A stretch of 5,669 bases of DNA from Haloarculaceae archaeon (GTDB lineage Archaea; Halobacteriota; Halobacteria; Halobacteriales; Haloarculaceae), in NCBI GenBank assembly GCA_028274885.1, contig JAQCMX010000273.1, positions 1 through 5,669 on the forward strand. The letters are read 5' to 3'. The translations under genes were made by a program, and so were the position numbers. Numbering within the stretch: position 1 is the stretch's first letter; the number at the start of each line of letters is the position of its first letter. The notes under the pieces are model-generated. The model ran no database searches. It was not told where the DNA came from and saw nothing but the letters and a program-made list of their open reading frames with translations. Below, piece by piece: positions 1-5,129 of this stretch.

Positions 1-971
1 AGTGACTGCACTGAACCGGGGCTGGCGACCCACAGCGCACCCACCAGCAGGAGTGCAAAGGCGGTGGGGGCGGCGGCCTCGAGACCGAAGCGCTTGAGGA
101 CCGGGGCCCACCGACGACAGACCAGCGCGTCGACGTTGCGATCATCGAGCAAAACGACACGAGCGATATGGCGCACCGAGTGCCACAGACAGAAATAAAC
201 GCCGACCGCCAGTACAGGCGGTACGAGGAGAAAGTACGCCCACAGCAGACAGGTTTCCCCGGCGTCGAGTGCCCAGCCGCGGACGGCATCGCGGTCGATC
301 GGTGGCGTGGTATCGTCCGCCCCATTGTGACCGTCTCCCAGGTGTGTCCCAGGGTACCCGCGAACGAGTGCGAACAAAGTAATTGCCGCGAACGCCCCTC
401 CGAGAGCCAGCCGGGGACCCGTTTCGAACACCCACCACGCCGCTGCGTTCCCGCCGAACGGTTCCACGAAGGTGGCGACAACCTCGCGGTAGCGATCCGG
501 AAACCCAACGAGTGGGACGAGCATCGGTGCACCCCCGCGAACGACGACCGTCAACACCGCCCCCAGACGGTCGTCGACGTGGTCGGTACCGAACAGGCGC
601 CGGAGTGCGTACAGGTCGCCCTGCCCCCAGTGAAACCACGTCAGAAGGATAAAGATCGTGGCAGCGGGGACCGGTGCCAGGAACCAAAGCAGGAGGTATG
701 AACTGCCAAGCACGAGATACAGTCCGCCCACGGCGGCGGCGCCGGGGATATCAACGCGCCCAGTTCGGGCACGCGGCAGAGCCACGTAATCGACGGCCCC
801 GTGTGGCATCCCGAGGAACAGTACGCTGGCCACGAGCGGGACATACCGGTACGATGGGGGGATACCAGGAGCGAAGAGGGCGACCGGCACGAGCGCCAGG
901 AGTGGAACCCACCCCACTAGCAGGGAGATCCGGCCCAGTCCCGCGCGGGCACTGCCTGCAGTCAGTCCCAT
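1..971 (-). CDS. brp: Brp/Blh-family beta-carotene 15,15'-dioxygenase (3' end beyond window)
   Basis: Membrane enzyme expected to cleave beta-carotene into two retinal molecules, the chromophore of bacteriorhodopsin-type proteins. I translated the open frame myself: 323 codons from ATG at 971 to the left edge with no stop, so the C-terminus is missing. Family motifs are clear: LGMPHGAVDY (residues 53-62), TWFHWGQGDLY (111-121) and YFCLWHSVRHI (259-269). His57, His114, His264 and His268 match the four iron ligands known from marine Blh; the 57-residue gap between the first two and the 4-residue gap between the last two agree with that enzyme. Several hydrophobic segments (about 17-35, 44-55, 80-112, 137-155, 187-204, 240-260, 301-317) fit a multi-pass membrane protein. 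The start overlaps the crtY stop by 10 bases, and a GGTGA element sits 7 bases upstream (979-983). Brp and Blh cannot be told apart here. Confidence 0.93.
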   Translation of the reverse strand, partial: MGLTAGSARAGLGRISLLVGWVPLLALVPVALFAPGIPPSYRYVPLVASVLFLGMPHGAVDYVALPRARTGRVDIPGAAAVGGLYLVLGSSYLLLWFLAPVPAATIFILLTWFHWGQGDLYALRRLFGTDHVDDRLGAVLTVVVRGGAPMLVPLVGFPDRYREVVATFVEPFGGNAAAWWVFETGPRLALGGAFAAITLFALVRGYPGTHLGDGHNGADDTTPPIDRDAVRGWALDAGETCLLWAYFLLVPPVLAVGVYFCLWHSVRHIARVVLLDDRNVDALVCRRWAPVLKRFGLEAAAPTAFALLLVGALWVASPGSVQS

Positions 972-1690
972 CTTGCGATCACCCACCGCAGGAGAACCAG
1001 CCCTTGGACGACGAACGTGGAGGTAAGCAGAAAAAAGACCCCCTCCTCGAGAGGGAGACCGGCAAGCGAAAGCCCGGTGGTGTGATCGGGCGAGATGGTC
1101 CAGATTCCGTTACGGATCGCAACCCAGTCCGCGACACCGAGGTAGGCCGTCGGGACTGCAATTGCGGTGATCACCCGCCGGCGAACGGCGAGGAGATACC
1201 GCCAGCCGACCATCCACTGGAGGGCGAGAACAGGGCCCGCCCAGGCCAGTATTGCCCCGAGATAGAAGGTCGATTCCGGGGCGAGGAGGAAGCCGAGACC
1301 GGCGAACGAGACGCCAAGTCCGGCGGCAGCGCCGAGAACGGCGTCGGTACGACCCTGCGTAACGGAGGCGTCGACAGGGCCGGCAAGGTGGAACGTCCAG
1401 ACCGAGACCAGCACCGACTGGAGGAGGATAAACAGATACTCCTCGACTGGCGCGAGCCAGATCCGACTGACCACACGGCCCTCACCGTACCACCACACCC
1501 CGACGTTGATGAGATGGTTATCCCACGGGGTTGTGTAGGCTAATGCGAGAACTGCGAGAACCGAAACCCCGCCTATCTGAACCCAGAGGGAAGGACTGTG
1601 CCGGTTGGCCCGAACGGTCACAACAGCTACCAGCAAGGAGAGCGGAATCAAAAGAAATACAACGAGAAAACAAAAATAGGTCAGTTCCAT
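962..1690 (-). CDS. crtY: Lycopene beta-cyclase, fused CrtYc-CrtYd type
   Basis: Integral membrane enzyme that cyclises both ends of lycopene to give beta-carotene, the substrate of the downstream dioxygenase. The 242-residue product carries two copies of the small lycopene-cyclase domain. The first has TTPWDNHLINVGVWWYG (53-69) and PVEEYLF (81-87); the second has DWVAIRNGIW (188-197) and PLEEGVFF (213-220). The two P-x-E-E motifs are those considered essential in the heterodimeric bacterial CrtYc/CrtYd enzymes, here in one chain as in other archaea. About seven hydrophobic spans are visible. I chose ATG at 1690 over the in-frame ATG at 1762 because the protein then begins directly with a membrane segment (MELTYFCFLVVFLL), a GGTGA element lies 8 bases upstream, and the longer version would run through the likely TATA box. 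First gene of a retinal operon with brp. Confidence 0.94.
   Translation of the reverse strand: MELTYFCFLVVFLLIPLSLLVAVVTVRANRHSPSLWVQIGGVSVLAVLALAYTTPWDNHLINVGVWWYGEGRVVSRIWLAPVEEYLFILLQSVLVSVWTFHLAGPVDASVTQGRTDAVLGAAAGLGVSFAGLGFLLAPESTFYLGAILAWAGPVLALQWMVGWRYLLAVRRRVITAIAVPTAYLGVADWVAIRNGIWTISPDHTTGLSLAGLPLEEGVFFLLTSTFVVQGLVLLRWVIARWD
979..983 (-). promoter_or_regulatory. Shine-Dalgarno element of the brp gene, inside crtY
   Basis: The minus strand reads GGTGA 7 bases before the ATG at 971, within the last codons of crtY. It supports the chosen start and coupled translation of the two overlapping genes. Confidence 0.65.
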
Positions 1691-1698
1691 AAAAAAGT

Positions 1699-1703
1699 TC
1701 ACC
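1699..1703 (-). promoter_or_regulatory. Shine-Dalgarno element of crtY
   Basis: The minus strand reads GGTGA 8 bases before the ATG at 1690, complementary to the conserved archaeal 16S rRNA 3' end. It decides the start in favour of 1690 rather than the in-frame ATG at 1762. Confidence 0.7.
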
Positions 1704-1721
1704 CGGATAATGTATCTGTGG

Positions 1722-1731
1722 GTATATTTAA
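1722..1731 (-). promoter_or_regulatory. Probable TATA box of the crtY-brp operon
   Basis: The minus strand reads TTAAATATAC, a good haloarchaeal TATA-like box. Its centre is about 36 bases upstream of the crtY ATG, so transcription would start near 1700 with a leader of about 10 bases. That leader would barely include the GGTGA element, so the exact start is uncertain. A second AT-rich box at 1825-1835 could instead serve this strand with a longer leader. Confidence 0.45.
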
Positions 1732-1824
1732 CTGTGTCGGCGATCGTACACCGGAGAAACAATCATATCCTTCTCGATCAACTCAAACATACTGTTGGTA
1801 CTAGGACTTCTCTTTTATGACTTC

Positions 1825-1835
1825 TTATATATTTA
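1825..1835. promoter_or_regulatory. AT-rich TATA-like element in the divergent intergenic region
   Basis: TTATATATTTA could act as a TATA box in either direction. It is too far from the zinc-finger gene for a leaderless transcript (about 64 bases from its ATG) and 135 bases from the crtY ATG. Either it serves a longer leader or it is simply AT-rich spacer. Confidence 0.25.
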
Positions 1836-1864
1836 CGTACGGCAATATTGAAATACTAGCAGAG

Positions 1865-1870
1865 TTTAAA
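1865..1870 (+). promoter_or_regulatory. TATA box of the zinc-finger/ppk1 unit
   Basis: TTTAAA is centred about 26 bases upstream of the ATG at 1894, the spacing expected when transcription starts at or next to the start codon. It therefore predicts a leaderless mRNA and favours ATG 1894 over the in-frame GTG at 1888. An 8-base palindrome, ATCATGAT (1875-1882), lies between box and start and could be an operator. Confidence 0.55.
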
Positions 1871-1893
1871 TGAGATCATGATGGACCGTGTTT

Positions 1894-2034
1894 ATGACTC
1901 ACAGTGAATTGATCTGTCGGGAATGCTTTGCAAAAGCACAGCTCGGTACGGTCGACGGTCAGCCACAGACGGACGGTACGGCACGGACAAGGTTTGTCTG
2001 TGACAACTGCGGGAACGATTCCATTCGCATCTGA
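1894..2034 (+). CDS. Small Cys4 zinc-finger protein (46 residues)
   Basis: A short gene encoding a 46-residue protein with two knuckles, CREC (Cys8, Cys11) and CDNCG (Cys36-Cys39), about 24 residues apart: the layout of a four-cysteine zinc ribbon. Haloarchaea encode many such zinc-finger microproteins, some tied to stress or growth phenotypes, but I cannot assign this one a role. A TATA box at the right distance suggests a leaderless transcript, and there is no ribosome site ahead of it. The in-frame GTG at 1888 is an alternative start; a TGA at 1879-1881 blocks any longer form. It ends 24 bases before ppk1, so co-transcription is likely. A nucleic-acid or protein-binding partner role near polyphosphate metabolism is conceivable but is inference only. 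Confidence 0.8.
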   Translation: MTHSELICRECFAKAQLGTVDGQPQTDGTARTRFVCDNCGNDSIRI

Positions 2035-2041
2035 GTACGTT

Positions 2042-2046
2042 AGGAG
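2042..2046 (+). promoter_or_regulatory. Shine-Dalgarno element of ppk1
   Basis: AGGAG lies 12 bases before the ATG at 2059, a rather long spacing. Having a ribosome site here while the first gene has none fits an internal gene of a transcript that begins leaderless. Confidence 0.5.
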
Positions 2047-2058
2047 ACGGGTTACGTA

Positions 2059-4161
2059 ATGTCGGATTCATTAGAAGATGCGGACGGTGTCGACGTGACT
2101 GAGCCCCAGTATTATCTGAACCGGGAACTGAGTAAACTCGAATTCAACGACCGTGTCCTCAACGAGGTACTCGACGATGGAAACCCGCTGTTAGAACGGG
2201 TCAAGTTTCTCTCTATTTTCACCCAGAACATGGACGAGTTCTTTATGAAGCGGGTCGGCGGTCTGAAACAGCAGATTGCGGCAAACGTGTCAGAAAAAAC
2301 ACCCGACGGCCGCACGCCGAAAGAACAGTGGCTGGAGGCCCTATCAAAGGCGGAGCCCATGTTCCAGCGACAGGCCGAGTGTTACCACCAGGAGATCCGC
2401 CCTGCACTCGCAGACGCGGGGATCGAGATTCTCGATTATACTGATCTCGATCCCAGCGAGCAGGCGACCATCGACGATTACTTCGAGAAATCAGTCTTTC
2501 CGACGCTGACGCCACTCACATTCGACCCTGCACACCCGTTTCCGCACATCTCGAATCTGTCGCTATCACTGGCGGTGTTGACCGGATCAGGCAGACAAGA
2601 TGAGCCGACGTTCTCGCGGGTGAAGATCCCGCAGAACCGTCCTCGAATGATCCAGGTCGGGGACAAACACCGGTACGTGTTGCTTGAGGATATAATCGCA
2701 GCAAACCTCGATCGCCTCTTTCCGGATACCGAAATCCTGGAGCACTCGACGTTCAGGGTGACGCGGAACGCAGAGGTACGGCGCAACGAGGAGGTGGCCG
2801 AAGACCTCATCGAGCTGGTGGAGGAAGTTCTGGAGGAACGCCGGTTCGGGACGGTGGTCCGGCTGGAGGTTGCAGCAGACACATCTGATCGGATCGTCGA
2901 CCTGTTGACGAGCCAACTCGACGTGACACAGCGTGAGATGTACGAACTGCCCCCGCCACTCGATTACAGTGAGTTCATGCAGCTCACGGAACTGGATCGA
3001 CCCGATCTGAGTGTGCCCTCCTGGACCCCCCAGCAGCACCCGAGATTGGTCCGTCAGCAAAACGAACAGACTGGGATCATCTTCGAGGAGATCCGCAGTG
3101 GCGACATGCTGGTCCAGCACCCGTACCACTCGTTTACAGACACGGTCCAGCGATTTATCAGCGAGGCCGCAGACGATCCGAACGTCCTCGCAATCAAGGC
3201 TGCGATCTACCGGACAGCCAGCGAGTCAAAGATAATCGAGAGTCTCATCGAAGCAGCCGAGAACGGGAAACAGGTCGCAGTCATGGTGGAACTGAAAGCG
3301 AGGTTCGACGAGAAAGACAATCTCGAGTGGGCGAAAACGCTCGAGGAAAACGGCATCCACGTCGCCTACGGGACTATCGGGTACAAAACACACACGAAGA
3401 CGTCGCTGGTCGTCCGGGAGGAAGACGACGGTGTGGAACTGTACTCGCACATCGGGACAGGGAACTACCACTCCGAGACGGCCAAACGGTACGAGGATCT
3501 GGGCTTGTTCACAGCGGATCCGGATGTCGGACAGGATCTGGTGAAACTGTTCAATTACTTCACCGGCCACTCCCTGCACGAGGACTACCGGGAACTGCTG
3601 ATCGCACCGGGGAATATGCGCCAACGGTTTATCGATCTGATCGGGCGCGAGGCGACCCACGCCGAGGAGGGCCGGGAGGCACGGATCATCGCCAAGGTAA
3701 ACCGACTGGAGGATCCAGAGATCGTCGAGGAACTCTATCGGGCCTCGCGCGCTGGTGTCGATATCGATCTGATCGTCCGGGACATCTGCCGGCTCAGACC
3801 GGGACTTGAGGGGATCAGTGAGAACATCAACGTAATCAGCATCGTCGGACGGTTTCTGGAACACTCCAGGATATTTTACTTCTCCGACGACGGGGCTGAT
3901 CGGTACTACATTGGCTCGGCGGATTGGATGGAGCGCAACCTCGACAACCGTGTGGAGGCTGTGACGCCGATCCACGATCGGGCTCTCCAGACCCAACTCC
4001 GTGAGATTCTGGATACCTGTCTGACCGACAACCAAAACTGCTGGGAGATGCACTCTGATGGCAGTTACAGCCAGCGTACCCCCGAGGGCGAGGAGAGTGT
4101 CTGTGCACAGCAAAGATTCATGGAACAGGCCAGAGCGGAGATTCAAGACCTGGAAGACTGA
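2059..4161 (+). CDS. ppk1: Polyphosphate kinase 1
   Basis: Reversibly transfers the gamma-phosphate of ATP to a growing inorganic polyphosphate chain, through a phosphohistidine. The 700-residue protein is full length for PPK1. In order: N-terminal domain (about 17-120) with the ELSKLEFNDRVLNE block and TQNMDEFF, where Asn57 matches the adenine-contacting Asn45 of E. coli; a middle domain with LTPLTFDPAHPFPHISNLS (150-168); then two phospholipase-D-like C-terminal domains. His445, in THTK, matches the phosphorylated His435 of E. coli, and His602, in LEHSRIF, matches His592; both pairs are 157 residues apart. Arg385, Arg415, Tyr478 and Arg574 match E. coli Arg375, Arg405, Tyr468 and Arg564. 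No frameshift or missing catalytic residue is seen. The acidic N-terminal 16 residues and acidic C-terminus suit a halophilic cytoplasm. Probably co-transcribed with the zinc-finger gene 24 bases upstream. Confidence 0.97.
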   Translation: MSDSLEDADGVDVTEPQYYLNRELSKLEFNDRVLNEVLDDGNPLLERVKFLSIFTQNMDEFFMKRVGGLKQQIAANVSEKTPDGRTPKEQWLEALSKAEPMFQRQAECYHQEIRPALADAGIEILDYTDLDPSEQATIDDYFEKSVFPTLTPLTFDPAHPFPHISNLSLSLAVLTGSGRQDEPTFSRVKIPQNRPRMIQVGDKHRYVLLEDIIAANLDRLFPDTEILEHSTFRVTRNAEVRRNEEVAEDLIELVEEVLEERRFGTVVRLEVAADTSDRIVDLLTSQLDVTQREMYELPPPLDYSEFMQLTELDRPDLSVPSWTPQQHPRLVRQQNEQTGIIFEEIRSGDMLVQHPYHSFTDTVQRFISEAADDPNVLAIKAAIYRTASESKIIESLIEAAENGKQVAVMVELKARFDEKDNLEWAKTLEENGIHVAYGTIGYKTHTKTSLVVREEDDGVELYSHIGTGNYHSETAKRYEDLGLFTADPDVGQDLVKLFNYFTGHSLHEDYRELLIAPGNMRQRFIDLIGREATHAEEGREARIIAKVNRLEDPEIVEELYRASRAGVDIDLIVRDICRLRPGLEGISENINVISIVGRFLEHSRIFYFSDDGADRYYIGSADWMERNLDNRVEAVTPIHDRALQTQLREILDTCLTDNQNCWEMHSDGSYSQRTPEGEESVCAQQRFMEQARAEIQDLED

Positions 4162-4305
4162 CGGTCACACGCCGACGGTCGCACTCGAAGCAGATTCACC
4201 GGAAGACGACTGCGACCTGCCGGCCTCAAGCCCGACAGGCTGCTCTGTGTCAAGCGAATTCGCACATGTTTGGTATCGTCTCATACCGATTAGTGCGGTA
4301 GTTTT

Positions 4306-4315
4306 CGTGGCCACG
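4306..4315. repeat. Perfect 10-base palindrome CGTGGCCACG
   Basis: A perfect inverted repeat with no loop, directly after TTTT (4302-4305) and about 145 bases past the ppk1 stop. It could be a protein-binding site, or chance in GC-rich DNA. Confidence 0.4.
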
Positions 4316-4451
4316 TCACAGATAGTGCTGTATCATGGCGTGAAACAGCCGTTTTGATCCGCGAAAGCGGTACAGACTCAAATAATCAGTATGAGAGACG
4401 ACAAACGAACGAGACAACAGTCACTGCCGCCATCTCGGATCGCTTACACTA

Positions 4452-4463
4452 CGGCGATCGCCG
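4452..4463. repeat. Perfect 12-base palindrome CGGCGATCGCCG
   Basis: A loop-free dyad about 50 bases upstream of the first TATA-like box of the DAC-like genes, a position where an activator or repressor could bind. The sequence shows only the symmetry; function is inference. Confidence 0.4.
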
Positions 4464-4510
4464 GTCGGGACGAGACAGTTGGCGTGTGGACGGCAAATTA
4501 TATTCGGAGT

Positions 4511-4540
4511 TAAATATATGACTCTGCGGTCGAATATATA
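4511..4540 (+). promoter_or_regulatory. Twin TATA-like boxes upstream of the DAC-like genes
   Basis: TAAATATAT (4511-4519) and AATATATA (4533-4540) share AATATAT exactly 20 bases apart. The proximal box is centred about 22 bases before ATG 4558, slightly close for a leaderless start; the distal box would give a leader of roughly 16 bases. No Shine-Dalgarno element lies ahead of the ATG, which favours a leaderless or very short-leader mRNA. Confidence 0.5.
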
Positions 4541-4557
4541 CTATACTACATTGTGCT

Positions 4558-5127
4558 ATGAAAGCAGAATTTGCAACGATCGAAAATACGGTCGACCTCC
4601 TCACATATATAGCTGAGGAAATCAGCCTCAACTTCGACCAGTGGGAAAGTCGATACGCCCGCGGGCCGAGTCTGTACTTTCTCGTAGTCTCCAGGGTGCG
4701 AGTCGATTCATTTGTTGATCAACTCGGTACGAACCGGTGGCCGGTTGAAACAGCACGGCGGCTTCCGGATGATTTTACCCCGGCAGTGCAGGCTGCCGAG
4801 GAAGTCGCGTTCGACTGCGACGGGGCAATCATTGTGGCGGCTGATGGAACCTTTCAGGAACAGATGGTGCGGGTCAGATCTTCGGCTGCCGAGACGACTG
4901 CGGAGATACAGTACGCTGACTGGATGAGCGCGAAACAGATGAGCGCACTTGAGGCGTCGGTCAGAGATGGTGTTTTGGCGGCGGTGACACTCAGCGAGGA
5001 AACCGGGCGCGTGACCAGGTTTAAAAACGGCAGTTACAACGGCTACCAATCGGAAGCTATTGGCGGCCGGTGGCGTGTCGAAACTCCCGAAACAGTATCA
5101 GTCAGCGCGCCCGAGGGGGGGACCTAG
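4558..5127 (+). CDS. DisA_N/diadenylate cyclase-like protein, copy 1 (altered RHR motif)
   Basis: 189-residue soluble protein related to diadenylate cyclases, which join two ATP into c-di-AMP. Residues 9-35 look helical; GPSLYFLVV (36-44) starts a strand; AFDCDGAIIVAADG (84-97) carries the DGA motif; LAAVTLSEETGRVTRF (140-155) matches the SEETG strand of the DAC fold. Between them, where cyclases have G-T-R-H-R-x-A, this copy reads SAKQMSA (124-130), so the Arg-His-Arg nucleotide-contacting residues appear replaced. It may be a weak or inactive cyclase, a c-di-AMP or nucleotide binder, or a partner subunit for copy 2, which begins 2 bases after its stop. Short for a DacZ-type enzyme, with no extra recognisable domain. 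A tail of about 30 residues follows the domain and ends in a Ser/Pro/Gly-rich stretch. Domain assignment is by motif; activity is uncertain. Confidence 0.78.
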   Translation: MKAEFATIENTVDLLTYIAEEISLNFDQWESRYARGPSLYFLVVSRVRVDSFVDQLGTNRWPVETARRLPDDFTPAVQAAEEVAFDCDGAIIVAADGTFQEQMVRVRSSAAETTAEIQYADWMSAKQMSALEASVRDGVLAAVTLSEETGRVTRFKNGSYNGYQSEAIGGRWRVETPETVSVSAPEGGT

Positions 5128-5129
5128 TT

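Larger units (their letters stand above)
4162..4557. other. Gene-poor spacer between ppk1 and the DAC-like pair
   Basis: About 400 bases without a convincing gene. It holds a weak inverted repeat (4216-4239), the pair GGTAT/ATACC (4272-4287), short T-runs at 4302-4305 and 4352-4355 that could take part in ending the ppk1 transcript, a 10-base palindrome (4306-4315), a CCGC-GAAA-GCGG hairpin (4359-4370), a 12-base palindrome (4452-4463), and the promoter region of the next gene. A 40-codon plus-strand frame (4391-4513) exists, but its product has no recognisable motif and I see no ribosome site or well-placed TATA box for it. Confidence 0.5.

Noticed and set aside
142..687. 181-codon minus-strand frame inside the brp region
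   Set aside because: It is in a different frame from the motif-bearing dioxygenase and its product is an Arg/Gly-rich out-of-frame translation.
674..1543. 289-codon plus-strand open frame opposite crtY and brp
   Set aside because: Arg/Pro/Gly-rich, low-complexity product with no motif; the opposite strand carries two clear membrane enzymes. It is an antisense frame opened by high G+C.
1793..1806. GTTGGTACTAGG-like string resembling the Bat upstream activator site of rhodopsin genes
   Set aside because: The half-sites are in the wrong order compared with the ACC-n-AGTT-n-GG type consensus I recall, so I do not claim Bat control.
3226..4146. 306-codon minus-strand frame opposite ppk1
   Set aside because: Lies wholly inside the antisense of a fully conserved PPK1 and shows no family motif or ribosome site.
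4216..4239. Imperfect inverted repeat CCTGCCGG / CCGACAGG after ppk1
   Set aside because: One mismatch, a short stem and no following T-run; too weak to call a terminator.
4058..4357. 99-codon frame starting inside the ppk1 end, with a hydrophobic C-terminal stretch
   Set aside because: Its only start codon is within ppk1, there is no start in the spacer part, and the hydrophobic segment alone is not enough to call a membrane protein.
4391..4513. 40-codon plus-strand frame in the spacer
   Set aside because: No recognisable motif, no ribosome site and no well-placed TATA box; it ends in the promoter of the next gene. Conservation in relatives would be needed to revive it.
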